Source: Flavobacteriaceae bacterium (lineage in GTDB: Bacteria; Bacteroidota; Bacteroidia; Flavobacteriales; Flavobacteriaceae). From it: a stretch of 64,000 nt of DNA. The translations under genes and the position numbers were made by a program. The stretch spans positions 310,001-374,000 of the forward strand of contig JABSPK010000003.1 in the NCBI GenBank assembly GCA_013214065.1, given 5' to 3'. The notes beneath the pieces are model-generated. The model was given only the letters and a program-made list of their open reading frames with translations, ran no database searches and had not been told where the DNA came from. Shown here piece by piece: positions 1-8,499 of this stretch (position 1 is the stretch's first letter; every line of letters starts with the position of its first letter).

Positions 1-711
1 TCGTTTACCCCAGATCTCTCGGAAATCTACTTTTCGGGGAATGGCGAAGACGGCATACAAAGCGTCTATGTTTCGAAGTGGACGGATTCCCTTTGGACGG
101 CACCTAAAATCACGAGTTTGACCCAAGGTCGCAAGAAGAACGAATTCGAAGCCTTCGTCAGTCCCAATGGCCAACAGCTGGTGTTCGCCGCCTACGATTC
201 GATATTTTCCGATGAGCGCATCTGGATGCTAAAAAAGGGACCTTCAGGGTGGGGTAGCGCACGATTGTTGGATTCCCCAGTCAACGATGCCCTGGTCTTT
301 TATCCGACCCTGGCCGATAACGGGGATTTGTTTTACACCAACATCTCCGAATTGAAACTGTATTGGGCCCCCTTACGAAAGGGTGGCTATCCGGAAGCGT
401 TAGTGCTGGAAATCCCGCAAGGCCTGCATGGCTTTATTGCTCCCGATCAGTCCTTTCTCTTGTTCGATGCCCCAAAAGCGGAAGGCAAGGATCGTGATAT
501 CCACGTCTGCTTCAAAGAAACGGATGGCAGCTGGTCGGAACCGGTCAACCTAGGGCCCTCGGTCAATTCCGATTTTACGGAAACCTGCCCGAGTGTCAGT
601 CCCGATGGCAAGTACCTCTTCTTCAGTCGGTATAACGAAGTAAATGGTATGTCGGACATTTATTGGGTGGATGCCGCCTGTATTGTGGAAGCGAAGAGAA
701 GGAGTCCCTAA
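1..711 (+). CDS. PD40 beta-propeller protein, 5' end outside window
   Basis: The reading frame is open from base 1, so the N-terminus lies outside the window; 236 residues are visible. It holds repeated PD40/TolB-like blades with the signatures SPNGQQLVF, APDQSFLLF and SPDGKYLFFSR, typical of secreted Bacteroidota 'WD40-like' proteins. The C-terminal blade closely resembles the end of the ankyrin-PD40 protein at 11476-12939 (SPDGRFLFF, then IYWV), so the two are probably paralogues or share a domain. It lies next to a LytTR two-component system, as does the other. The function is unknown. Ligand or cell-wall fragment sensing in the periplasm is only an inference. Confidence 0.8.
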   Translation, partial: SFTPDLSEIYFSGNGEDGIQSVYVSKWTDSLWTAPKITSLTQGRKKNEFEAFVSPNGQQLVFAAYDSIFSDERIWMLKKGPSGWGSARLLDSPVNDALVFYPTLADNGDLFYTNISELKLYWAPLRKGGYPEALVLEIPQGLHGFIAPDQSFLLFDAPKAEGKDRDIHVCFKETDGSWSEPVNLGPSVNSDFTETCPSVSPDGKYLFFSRYNEVNGMSDIYWVDAACIVEAKRRSP

Positions 712-761
712 TGGCATAAGTTGCTAACCCTTTAGCCTTAACCTAAAAACCGTTACCCTTC

Positions 762-1271
762 TTAAAATCGAGCGCGCAATGATAAGGTGTTTTTCTTGGG
801 TAAGGGCCTGCCCATAAGGTCCTTAGAGGGCCCTCCGATCTGTGGGTTGAGTCCCATTTCAAGCAAGGTGCTTTCATTGACTTCATAACCCACCCCAAGG
901 TTCAGATTGATCCGTAAGACCTCTTGTTCACCGGTAAACTCATTGGTCCCGAATTCCTGTTCGGCGCCTCCAAAAACGTAAAGTTTTTCCTTGACGTACC
1001 ATTTGACCTGTAGCGAGGTGTTGAATTGCTGAAGCGTTCCGAAGCTGTTCACTGTATGCTGTAGCCGGGCACCCAGGCGTTCTGAAATGCGGTATTCCAA
1101 CAACCCATAGGAGAAGTCCTCCCCATTGACCCCCAAGGGGTATTCGACCCGAAATTGGGAGAATCGTTCATCCAAGGAAAGAGGGAGCAAAACGGGCCGT
1201 TCGACTGGGGTTTGCGCCATGGCCGGAGCGAATTGGGCGAAACACAACAAGCATAGTATCGATAGTCTCAT
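762..1271 (-). CDS. Predicted outer-membrane beta-barrel protein
   Basis: This 169-residue protein starts with a clear signal peptide (about residues 1-19, ending PAMAQ). Alternating amphipathic strands follow, and the chain ends in an aromatic residue (ARF), as outer-membrane barrels usually do. It resembles small Bacteroidota barrels of the DUF6268 sort, but I do not recognise a named family with certainty. It is the last gene before the LytTR pair on the same strand (gap about 100 bp). The function is unknown. Confidence 0.65.
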   Translation of the reverse strand: MRLSILCLLCFAQFAPAMAQTPVERPVLLPLSLDERFSQFRVEYPLGVNGEDFSYGLLEYRISERLGARLQHTVNSFGTLQQFNTSLQVKWYVKEKLYVFGGAEQEFGTNEFTGEQEVLRINLNLGVGYEVNESTLLEMGLNPQIGGPSKDLMGRPLPKKNTLSLRARF

Positions 1272-1370
1272 GTACGGTTAATGGAACTGGTGTTGCTTGA
1301 AATTACCGAAAACTTCGAGAAGGGGCTGTTAAGGGTTTCAGAATTAACAAGATGGCCAGGGTTCGACCTG

Positions 1371-2054
1371 CTATCCCAACAAGCCTTTCAGGTTGAGCTT
1401 GTAGGTCTTCCCGATCGGAATGGTGAACCCCTTGCTATGGATTCGATTGCCTTCGATCTCTTTGATGTGCTTTTTGGCAACGATAAAGGACTTATGGCAT
1501 TGGATAAAGTCCCCTTCCGGCAGGGACTGTAGCATTTCCGACAGTTTTTCCCGCACTTGCACCTCCGAATCTTCCAACACCACCTTGATATAGTTTCCGG
1601 TGGATTCTATGAAAAGGATGTCTTCAAGACGCACTTGGACCATTTTCTTGTTCGAACGCAGGAACATCCGACTTTCTTCGACCTGGACCTTTTCAGGTTC
1701 GCTGGCCGTTTTCGCTTCGAGTTTGTTTATCGCTTTGACAAAACGTTCGAATGCGAAGGGTTTCAGCAGATAGTCCACGATATTGAGTTCGTAACCTTCT
1801 AGGGCGAACTCTTGATAGGCCGAGGTTACGATGACTTTTGGCGGGTTGGGCAGGCTTTTCAAAAAACCAAAACCGCTTAATTTGGGCATGTTCAAGTCCA
1901 AGAACATGAGGTCGACCTGATGGTTCCGCAAACACTCCATGGCCTCAATGGCATCATAACAGTGCTGCACCAGATTCAGATGGGGTAGGGCATCGCAATA
2001 GCCTTTGACGATGTCATGGGCGATATGTTCGTCATCGACAATGATATAATTCAT
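1371..2054 (-). CDS. LytTR-family response regulator
   Basis: This is a 227-residue DNA-binding response regulator. The receiver domain (about 1-115) has the acidic VDDEH pocket and phospho-acceptor Asp53 in FLDLNMP. A LytTR DNA-binding domain follows from about residue 125, with FIESTGNYIKV and CHKSFIVAKKHI. Its start overlaps the end of the upstream histidine kinase by 4 bp (ATGA), so the two are translationally coupled. LytTR proteins bind pairs of short direct repeats one to two helical turns apart, and a matching repeat pair lies at 2887-2916 just upstream of the kinase. Likely targets are its own operon and the divergent ABC transporter. Confidence 0.93.
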   Translation of the reverse strand: MNYIIVDDEHIAHDIVKGYCDALPHLNLVQHCYDAIEAMECLRNHQVDLMFLDLNMPKLSGFGFLKSLPNPPKVIVTSAYQEFALEGYELNIVDYLLKPFAFERFVKAINKLEAKTASEPEKVQVEESRMFLRSNKKMVQVRLEDILFIESTGNYIKVVLEDSEVQVREKLSEMLQSLPEGDFIQCHKSFIVAKKHIKEIEGNRIHSKGFTIPIGKTYKLNLKGLLG

Positions 2055-2845
2055 GGGGCGGGATTTATAAATAATGTAGCCGTAAAGGTCGTTGCTCCCT
2101 TTTCGAACTCCAACTGATGCCGTTTCGGATAGATCAGCTCCAAACGTCGTTTCAGATTGGGCAACCCGATCCCGGGCGGCCCCTGTTCTTCGGGGTCGAA
2201 GTTATTGCTTATTTCAAAACGGATACCATCCACATCCGAGCGCATGGCCAAGTGCACATAAGCATCGGCACGTAATTTTTCCACACCGTGCTTGAAGGCG
2301 TTCTCCACCAAAATGATGAACAACAACGGGGCGATCTTAAGACTTCCATCAGCGATATCCACCTTGAAATCAATGGTGATCTCTTTATGATAGCGCATTT
2401 GGTGGAGGGCGATATACTGTTCGAGGAAATCGATTTCCTCTTGAAGGCTGACTTCGGTTTTCTGACCTTCATAAATACTGTACCGCATCATGTCGGAAAG
2501 TTTTAAGATCAGGGTCTTTGCCTTGTCTTGATCCCTATCCACAAGTCCATAGAGGTTGTTTAGCATATTGAAAAAGAAATGCGGATTGACCTGGGCTTGC
2601 AGCAGTTTCAATTCGGTCTTCGCTTTTTCGTTTTTCAAATTGATGATGCCCCGAATGTTGACGAACAACCAATGCGAGACGGCGACCAAGACGGCAATGG
2701 CATAAAGGAGCAGAAACTCGATAAAGCCTTCCAATTTGCCGAAGGTATCATTGAACAAAACGATGATGATCCCGAGTACGACCAATAAGATGCGCAGGTT
2801 GCGCATTGAAAAAAGCGTTCGTCGGGATGGAGTTGTTGACTTCAT
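2051..2845 (-). CDS. LytS-type sensor histidine kinase
   Basis: This 264-residue membrane kinase has two N-terminal transmembrane helices (about 17-35 and 42-66) and a His_kinase domain with the phospho-acceptor in QVNPHFFFN. A HATPase domain follows, with LVENAFKHG (N box) and GIGLPNL (G box). There is no large extracytoplasmic sensor domain, so the signal is probably sensed in the membrane or by a partner such as the divergent transporter. The start is uncertain: a promoter-like TTTG-N20-TAATATTG would begin transcription about at the ATG at 2845, which makes Met14 (position 2806, directly before the first helix) a reasonable alternative. It is coupled to the regulator downstream. Confidence 0.92.
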   Translation of the reverse strand: MKSTTPSRRTLFSMRNLRILLVVLGIIIVLFNDTFGKLEGFIEFLLLYAIAVLVAVSHWLFVNIRGIINLKNEKAKTELKLLQAQVNPHFFFNMLNNLYGLVDRDQDKAKTLILKLSDMMRYSIYEGQKTEVSLQEEIDFLEQYIALHQMRYHKEITIDFKVDIADGSLKIAPLLFIILVENAFKHGVEKLRADAYVHLAMRSDVDGIRFEISNNFDPEEQGPPGIGLPNLKRRLELIYPKRHQLEFEKGATTFTATLFINPAP

Positions 2846-2849
2846 GCCC

Positions 2850-2881
2850 CAATATTACTGGATTTAAAGCCCCTGAACAAA
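2850..2881 (-). promoter_or_regulatory. Promoter of the kinase-regulator operon
   Basis: On the minus strand a TTTG (plus 2878-2881) is followed after 20 bp by TAATATTG (plus 2850-2857). This is one mismatch from the Bacteroidota TTTG / TAnnTTTG -33/-7 pair. The direct repeats at 2887-2916 begin 5 bp upstream of the -33 box, a typical activator position. The expected transcription start falls almost on the annotated ATG. Confidence 0.45.
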
Positions 2882-2886
2882 TAAGT

Positions 2887-2927
2887 TGATGAACGACCCT
2901 TAGGCAGTGATGAACGTCCTTCATCAC
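2887..2927. promoter_or_regulatory. Candidate LytTR operator (direct repeats, 21-bp period)
   Basis: TGATGAACG occurs perfectly at 2887-2895 and again at 2908-2916, separated by exactly 12 bp. This 9-12-9 arrangement is the known form of LytTR-type operators. The second copy also starts a perfect inverted repeat (GTGATGAA at 2907-2914, TTCATCAC at 2920-2927), so three half-sites are present. The site lies between the divergent kinase operon and the ABC operon. The sequence pattern is observed; the assignment to the adjacent regulator is inferred. Confidence 0.6.
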
Positions 2928-2975
2928 ACGTTTAACGCCATCCGAACCCGTACGGCCACCACCCATCCCAATTCC

Positions 2976-3006
2976 TTTATCGGGTGGTATCACAGCATTA
3001 GGTTTG
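2976..3006 (+). promoter_or_regulatory. Candidate promoter of the ABC operon
   Basis: TAGGTTTG at 2999-3006 fits the Bacteroidota -7 consensus TAnnTTTG exactly. TTTA at 2976-2979 lies 19 bp upstream where a TTTG -33 box is expected (one mismatch). This would give a leader of about 20 nt before the ATG at 3032. Confidence 0.4.
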
Positions 3007-3031
3007 CCCTGAATCCAAAAAACGGACAGTC

Positions 3032-3898
3032 ATGAAACTAGTAATTGAAAATCTAACCAAAACGTACGATAACGGGGTACACGCCCTCAAAGACGTCTCC
3101 CTGGAAATCAACAAGGGCATGTTCGGACTCCTAGGTCCGAACGGCGCCGGAAAATCAACCTTAATGCGCACCATCGCCACCTTACAGGAGGCTGATCAAG
3201 GCAACATCCGATTGGGCGAACTCGATGTACGCACCGAAAAACATGAGGTGCGTAAACTGTTGGGATATTTGCCACAGCAATTTGGCTTGTATCCCAAACT
3301 ATCGGCCCAAGTCTTGCTGGATCACCTCGCGGTCTTAAAGGGCATTACCGATAAGGCCGAGCGCCGCGAATTGGTGGCGGCCATGTTGCATAAAACCAAT
3401 CTCTATGGGGTGCGCAAGCAGCATTTGGGTGGTTTTTCAGGGGGGATGAAACAGCGTTTCGGAATCGCCCAGGCCCTGTTGAACGACCCCAAGCTCTTGA
3501 TCGTTGATGAACCCACTGCGGGTTTGGATCCCAAAGAGCGGAACCGATTCTACAACCTGCTGAGCGAGATCGCCGAACACACCTTGGTCTTGCTATCGAC
3601 CCATATCGTTGAAGATGTCAAGGAACTTTGTCCTGACATGGCCATCATGAACCGCGGGCAGGTGGTCTTGCAAGGCAAACCCGCAGAGTTGATGGCCGCA
3701 ATGAAAGGTAAGGTCTATCAAAAAACGATCAATCCCGCTGAGCTGGACAGCCATAAGGCCTATTACCAGGTCATCAATGACAAACGCTTTTTCGGCAAGC
3801 CGGTCATCCAGATCCTTAGCGATATGGCACCAGGGGACGGATTCGAACCCATCGACACCAGTTTGGAAGCGGTGTATTTCTCAAAAGTCTATCAATAA
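3032..3898 (+). CDS. ABC transporter ATP-binding protein
   Basis: This 288-residue nucleotide-binding subunit has Walker A GPNGAGKST (about 35-43), the signature motif FSGGMKQR, Walker B LLIVDEP and the H-loop STH. Everything needed for ATP hydrolysis is therefore visible. The C-terminal extension (about 220-288) is typical of the ABC-2 exporter ATPases. The gene lies 11 bp upstream of the permease-peptidase gene and so forms a two-gene operon with it. Next to a LytTR/LytS system this set resembles transporters that export or sense peptides or antimicrobials, but the substrate is unknown. Confidence 0.95.
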   Translation: MKLVIENLTKTYDNGVHALKDVSLEINKGMFGLLGPNGAGKSTLMRTIATLQEADQGNIRLGELDVRTEKHEVRKLLGYLPQQFGLYPKLSAQVLLDHLAVLKGITDKAERRELVAAMLHKTNLYGVRKQHLGGFSGGMKQRFGIAQALLNDPKLLIVDEPTAGLDPKERNRFYNLLSEIAEHTLVLLSTHIVEDVKELCPDMAIMNRGQVVLQGKPAELMAAMKGKVYQKTINPAELDSHKAYYQVINDKRFFGKPVIQILSDMAPGDGFEPIDTSLEAVYFSKVYQ

Positions 3899-3909
3899 AA
3901 CAAAACATC

Positions 3910-6900
3910 ATGTGGTTGAAACTCTTCAATTTTGAATTGAATTATCGTCTAAAACGCCCAGAAACCTATGTGTTCTTCGGGGTATTGTTCCTATTCTCGA
4001 TCGTTGGGGTCGATTTTATCTTCCAAGGGGTCGAAATCGGGCTGATGAAAGGTAATGCCCCCCTGGTCTTGGCCAAGACCATGGGCGCCCTGACGGCGCT
4101 CTTCATGATCATGGTGTCCATGATCATGGGGGTGCCCGTACTACGCGACTACCAATACGAAACCGAGGCCCTGCTATTCGTCAATCCCATATCGAAACGG
4201 GCCTATCTTTTAGGGCGGTTCTTGGGTTCCTTTACCGTGCTCTTGCTTATTTTCAGCGGTATGCCCCTGGGCATGCTGTTAGGGAGCCAAATGCCTTGGC
4301 ACCAAGTCGCGGATATGCTGCCTTTTGCAGTGTGGCCTTACCTCCAATCCTTTGTCGTGGTCGTTTTACCGACTTTGTTTTTTGGGGCCTGCCTTTTTTT
4401 CGTTACCGGCATGCTGAGTAAAAAGTTGTTGGTGGTCTATACCCAGGGAGTGGTCCTCTTTGTCATCTTCTTGTTGACCAAAGCCATCACCGATCCCTAT
4501 TGGCAAGGCGTATTCGACCCGTTTTCCCTGACCACCCTTACCCAATTCGCTAAAAGTTGGACGGCGGCACAGCGGAATGCCAGGGGCATCGGATTTAACG
4601 GGATCATGCTTCACAACAAACTCTTTTGGTTCTTTTTAGGACTCACCGTGCTGGGGTATGGCTACCGCAAATTCTCCTTCAGCACCTTGGTCAAGACCCA
4701 AGGCAAAAAGAAAAAGACAGCCATCGAACCCTCCGACGATACCAGGGCGATACCACGGGCAAAACAACGGTTTAGCCTGAAGGCTGAGGGACAACGCTTG
4801 TTCGAATTGGTAAAGTTCTATTCCTTGTCCCTACTTAAGGAGGCCTCGTTCTGGGCCATCGTAGGATGCGGTCTGGTCATCATCGGTATCAATTCAGTGA
4901 ACCTAGGAACAGTTTATGGGGTAGACAGTTATCCAGCGACCCATTTCATCATCGCCGAACTACAGGAAAACTCGCTCTACTTTTTCATCATCCTCTTGTT
5001 GTTCTATTCCGGTGAATTGTTCTGGAAAGAACGGACCAACAAACAGTTCGTCTTGAACGATGCCACCCCCATTGCCAACGGAAGCGTGGTGGTCGCAAAG
5101 TTGTTGGCCCTGCAATTGGTGTATGTGGTCTTGATGGTGGTGCTGATCCTGGCCGGCGTACTGTTCCAAGCCTTGAACGGCTATTACCAGTTCGACCTAG
5201 GTGTCTATTTCACGGGCTTCTTTGTTGAAATCCTTCCCTTCTTAACCCTCTATAGTTGTATGGCGTTCCTTTTCCAGGCCATCGCTAAAAACCGTTTTGT
5301 GGGCATCTTCCTTACCCTGATCTTTTTTATCGCGAATATCGGTTCCGAATTCCTGGGCTTTAACCACAGCCTCTATAAATTCGGCGGCAAGCCCCTAGGC
5401 AGCTATTCCGAAATGAACGGCTACGGGCATTTTCTGGCCCCTTATTTATGGACCAAGACCTATTGGGCCGTTTTTGCCGCCTTGGTGGTGGTCTTGGCCA
5501 GTCTTTTGATGCAGCGAGGTATGGGCAGTTCCTTGAAGCAGCGGTTCCAAAACTTGAAAAGGCAGTCCACACCAGCGGTTCGCAAATTGGGGGCTACGCT
5601 CCTTGTGCTGCTGGTACTTTGTGGTGGCTATATTTTCTACAACACCAATGTATTGAATACCTATTGGACCGCCGGTGAGGAACAGGACTTCAGGGCGGCC
5701 TATGAGCAAACCTTAAAACCCATGGAATATCACCCCCAACCTAAAATTACAGCGGCCGAACTCCATGTCGAGCTCTATCCGGAGTCCCGGAGCTATACCG
5801 TCAAGGGCAGCTATTCCCTAACAAACCTTACGGATGCGCCAATTACAACGATTGCCATCCAACAACGGATCGCTTCCCACTTGCAGCTCTCCGAAGTACG
5901 GTTCGAAGGTGGGGCGGAAGCGGATTCGACCCATGCCCGTTTTGGCTATATCGATTACACCCTCCAGCAAGCACTACAACCAAACCAAACGGTACAGTTC
6001 GATTTCGTACAGACCTTCAACCCCAAAGGCTTTGAAGAAGGAGGGCAAGACACCAAAATGGTGGACAACGGCAGTTTTATCCACAACACCGAGTTCCCGA
6101 CCTTGGGGTACAACCGAAAGTACGAGCTACAAGATCCCAACGAAAGGGAAGTCATGGGTCTGGCCCCAAGACAACGTAAAGCCCAAATCGACGATATCCA
6201 TGAAATGATCAACGCCCGTTCGGGTAGCGATTCGGATGGCTTGCTGTTGGATATCACCATCGGTACCAAGGATGGACAGACCGCCTTGGCTCCAGGAACA
6301 TTACAAAGGCAGTGGTCGAGCAACGGACGTTCGTATTTCCGGTACCAAAGCACGGAACCCATCGTCAATTTCTATACCATCGTTTCTGCCGAATATGAAG
6401 TGCTCAAAGACAACTGGAAATCTTCTTCGGAAGCTGAAAATGCCGTGGACTTGGAGATCTACCATCATCCCTCCCATACGTACAACCTCGATCGGATGCA
6501 AAAGGCCATGAAAGCTTCCCTGACCTATTTCAGTGACAATTTCAGTCCCTACCAATACGATCAACTACGGATCATGGAAGTGCCCCGTTACGCCGATTTT
6601 GCCCAATCGCTGCCGAATACCATTCCTTTTTCAGAAGGCTTGGGCTTCGTTTTGGACATTGACGACCGCAACGATGTCGATATGGTGTTCTTTATCACGG
6701 CCCATGAAATCGCCCACCAGTGGTTCGGCATGCAGCTCGAAGCCGCCCATGTACAGGGGCAGTATTTCGTCTTGGAGACCCTGGCCCAATATGGCGCTTT
6801 GATGGTGTTGAAGGCCCATTATCCTGAAGAAAAGGTACAGCAGTTCTTGGAAATGCAAGAAGAGATCTATGAGCGTGAGCGCAAAAAAGTGAAAATGGAA

Positions 6901-7167
6901 GCCTCCTTGGCTTTGGTCGAAAACCAAGATTTCGTGTACTACAACAAAGGTGTCTTGGCCATGAACGAATTGAGCGAACTGATCGGGGAAGCCCGGATCA
7001 ATAAGGCCTTAAAACGGTTCATTGCCGATTGGCGCAGCTATGAAGGTACCAAGAAGACACAGTCCGATCGTTATGCCAGCTCGAGAGAGTTGTTAGACTA
7101 CCTCAGGGCCGAAACCCCCGAAGCACATCAAGAGGACCTGCACCGCTTGTTCGAAACCGTGGAATAA
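3910..7167 (+). CDS. ABC-2 type permease fused to M1 aminopeptidase domain
   Basis: This 1085-residue protein joins two parts. Residues 1 to about 570 hold two groups of about six transmembrane helices (breaks near 255-315), as in ABC-2 permeases. From about 600 to the end is an extracytoplasmic M1 (gluzincin) domain with HEIAH at 932-936. The probable third zinc ligand is Glu956 in VLETLAQY, giving HExxH-x19-E instead of the usual x18. I recall the same spacing in other Bacteroidota permease/peptidase fusions. It partners with the ATPase at 3032-3898. The arrangement suggests that a peptide is cut at the outer face of the transporter; this is inference. Confidence 0.9.
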   Translation: MWLKLFNFELNYRLKRPETYVFFGVLFLFSIVGVDFIFQGVEIGLMKGNAPLVLAKTMGALTALFMIMVSMIMGVPVLRDYQYETEALLFVNPISKRAYLLGRFLGSFTVLLLIFSGMPLGMLLGSQMPWHQVADMLPFAVWPYLQSFVVVVLPTLFFGACLFFVTGMLSKKLLVVYTQGVVLFVIFLLTKAITDPYWQGVFDPFSLTTLTQFAKSWTAAQRNARGIGFNGIMLHNKLFWFFLGLTVLGYGYRKFSFSTLVKTQGKKKKTAIEPSDDTRAIPRAKQRFSLKAEGQRLFELVKFYSLSLLKEASFWAIVGCGLVIIGINSVNLGTVYGVDSYPATHFIIAELQENSLYFFIILLLFYSGELFWKERTNKQFVLNDATPIANGSVVVAKLLALQLVYVVLMVVLILAGVLFQALNGYYQFDLGVYFTGFFVEILPFLTLYSCMAFLFQAIAKNRFVGIFLTLIFFIANIGSEFLGFNHSLYKFGGKPLGSYSEMNGYGHFLAPYLWTKTYWAVFAALVVVLASLLMQRGMGSSLKQRFQNLKRQSTPAVRKLGATLLVLLVLCGGYIFYNTNVLNTYWTAGEEQDFRAAYEQTLKPMEYHPQPKITAAELHVELYPESRSYTVKGSYSLTNLTDAPITTIAIQQRIASHLQLSEVRFEGGAEADSTHARFGYIDYTLQQALQPNQTVQFDFVQTFNPKGFEEGGQDTKMVDNGSFIHNTEFPTLGYNRKYELQDPNEREVMGLAPRQRKAQIDDIHEMINARSGSDSDGLLLDITIGTKDGQTALAPGTLQRQWSSNGRSYFRYQSTEPIVNFYTIVSAEYEVLKDNWKSSSEAENAVDLEIYHHPSHTYNLDRMQKAMKASLTYFSDNFSPYQYDQLRIMEVPRYADFAQSLPNTIPFSEGLGFVLDIDDRNDVDMVFFITAHEIAHQWFGMQLEAAHVQGQYFVLETLAQYGALMVLKAHYPEEKVQQFLEMQEEIYERERKKVKMEASLALVENQDFVYYNKGVLAMNELSELIGEARINKALKRFIADWRSYEGTKKTQSDRYASSRELLDYLRAETPEAHQEDLHRLFETVE

Positions 7168-7224
7168 CCCAAAGTCTTTACCCTTTGACTTTTGCCTTTT
7201 ATGCTATAACCAAGGACCTCCGAA

Positions 7225-7261
7225 ATGATAATTTACACTGACGGAATTATCATTCCGACAG
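7225..7261. promoter_or_regulatory. Two overlapping inverted repeats upstream of the DJ-1-like gene
   Basis: ATGATAATT (7225-7233) is the exact inverse complement of AATTATCAT (7245-7253). Separately, CTGACGGAAT (7238-7247) pairs with ATTCCGACAG (7252-7261) at 9 of 10 positions. The two dyads overlap and cannot both form hairpins at once. They end 52 bp before the ATG at 7314, so this is a likely operator region. The DNA-binding partner is unknown. Confidence 0.5.
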
Positions 7262-7313
7262 CTATTCTTATGAAAAGGAGCGTATTTCGGCCCATCATTT
7301 AAAATCAAAAACG

Positions 7314-8417
7314 ATGTTGAAGAAATACCCGATTATCAAATGGAGTTTGATCAGTTTAGCCACCCTGATCCTGTTATTGTTCGGATTTGGCTGGTGGTTT
7401 ATGAGCCTGATCCCTGAAAAAGAAGAACGTGCCCAGATCAAAGCGGCCGTTGTAAGTGACCTTGCCTATGTGAACGAAAACGTACCCGATCACAGGGGCA
7501 AGGTCTTGGCCGTAGTCACCAGTGCCACCGAAATGGGGAGTAGCGGTAAAAGCACCGGTTATGAACTCACCGAGCTCTCGCGGGCCTATTATGTGTTTCA
7601 AGCCAATGGCTTTGAGGTGGAGGTCGCCAGTCCGAAAGGTGGCGAACCCCGAGTCGTTATCGATGACGAGGATATGGGCGCCTATGACTTTGCCTTTTTA
7701 AAGGACAGTCAGGCCCAATACAAGGTGAAACACACGCTGCCCATCGCCGAGGTCGATCCGGCCGATTACGAAGCCGTGTTTTTCGTGGGCGGTAAGGGGG
7801 CCATGTTCGATTTCCCGAACAACCAAGCCATCCAAAACCTGGTACGCGAGTTGTATCAGACCGATAGGGTGGTAGGGGCCGTGTGCCATGGGCCCGCAGC
7901 CTTCGTCAATGTAACCCTCGACAACGGCCAGCACCTGTTGCAAGACAAAACGGTCAGTGGTTTTACCAATGATGAGGAATTGTTCCTGATTCCGGAGGCA
8001 GAGACCATTTTCCCCTTTTTGTTACAAAGTGAATTGGAAGCCCAAGGGGCCCGCTTTAGTGCTGGTACCACCTATTTGGAACACATCAGCCACGAAAAGA
8101 ACCTGGTCACCGGACAGAACCCCTGGTCGACCTGGAAAATGGCCGAGACCATGATCCAAGAAATGGGCTATACCCCCAAATACCGGAAGCTGACCGCTGA
8201 AGAAAATGCGGTAACCGTCTTGCAGACTTATGATGCCAAAGGTTCGCGAAGTGCCAAGAACCTGATTTCGAACTTTTACAATCAACACGAGCTCGAAGTA
8301 CAACGTGTGCTCATCGCCAAGCACAGCATCATTGCCGCCATGCGGGGAGACATCGGTCGCTTTTTCGGCCTCGTACGGTTGACGGCCTATACCAAAAAAG
8401 TGGCGCAACGCAAGTGA
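7314..8417 (+). CDS. DJ-1/PfpI family protein with membrane anchor
   Basis: This 367-residue protein has one N-terminal membrane helix (about 9-31), followed by a type 1 glutamine-amidotransferase-like (DJ-1/PfpI) domain with the nucleophile-elbow Cys191 in GAVCHGPAAF. Family members act as chaperones, glyoxalases or hydrolases at this cysteine, and the reaction here cannot be told. A C-terminal helical extension (about 280-367) is additional to the core fold. A dyad-rich region (7225-7261) precedes the gene and the AraC regulator follows 82 bp downstream, so the two may be co-regulated. Confidence 0.88.
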   Translation: MLKKYPIIKWSLISLATLILLLFGFGWWFMSLIPEKEERAQIKAAVVSDLAYVNENVPDHRGKVLAVVTSATEMGSSGKSTGYELTELSRAYYVFQANGFEVEVASPKGGEPRVVIDDEDMGAYDFAFLKDSQAQYKVKHTLPIAEVDPADYEAVFFVGGKGAMFDFPNNQAIQNLVRELYQTDRVVGAVCHGPAAFVNVTLDNGQHLLQDKTVSGFTNDEELFLIPEAETIFPFLLQSELEAQGARFSAGTTYLEHISHEKNLVTGQNPWSTWKMAETMIQEMGYTPKYRKLTAEENAVTVLQTYDAKGSRSAKNLISNFYNQHELEVQRVLIAKHSIIAAMRGDIGRFFGLVRLTAYTKKVAQRK

Positions 8418-8499
8418 GCATTTGAAAAACGAACGGAAAAATGGGGCAGGGGCAAGGGACAGCTTTGAAATTGGTTTACTTTCGTAAAAAGTCCACCAG

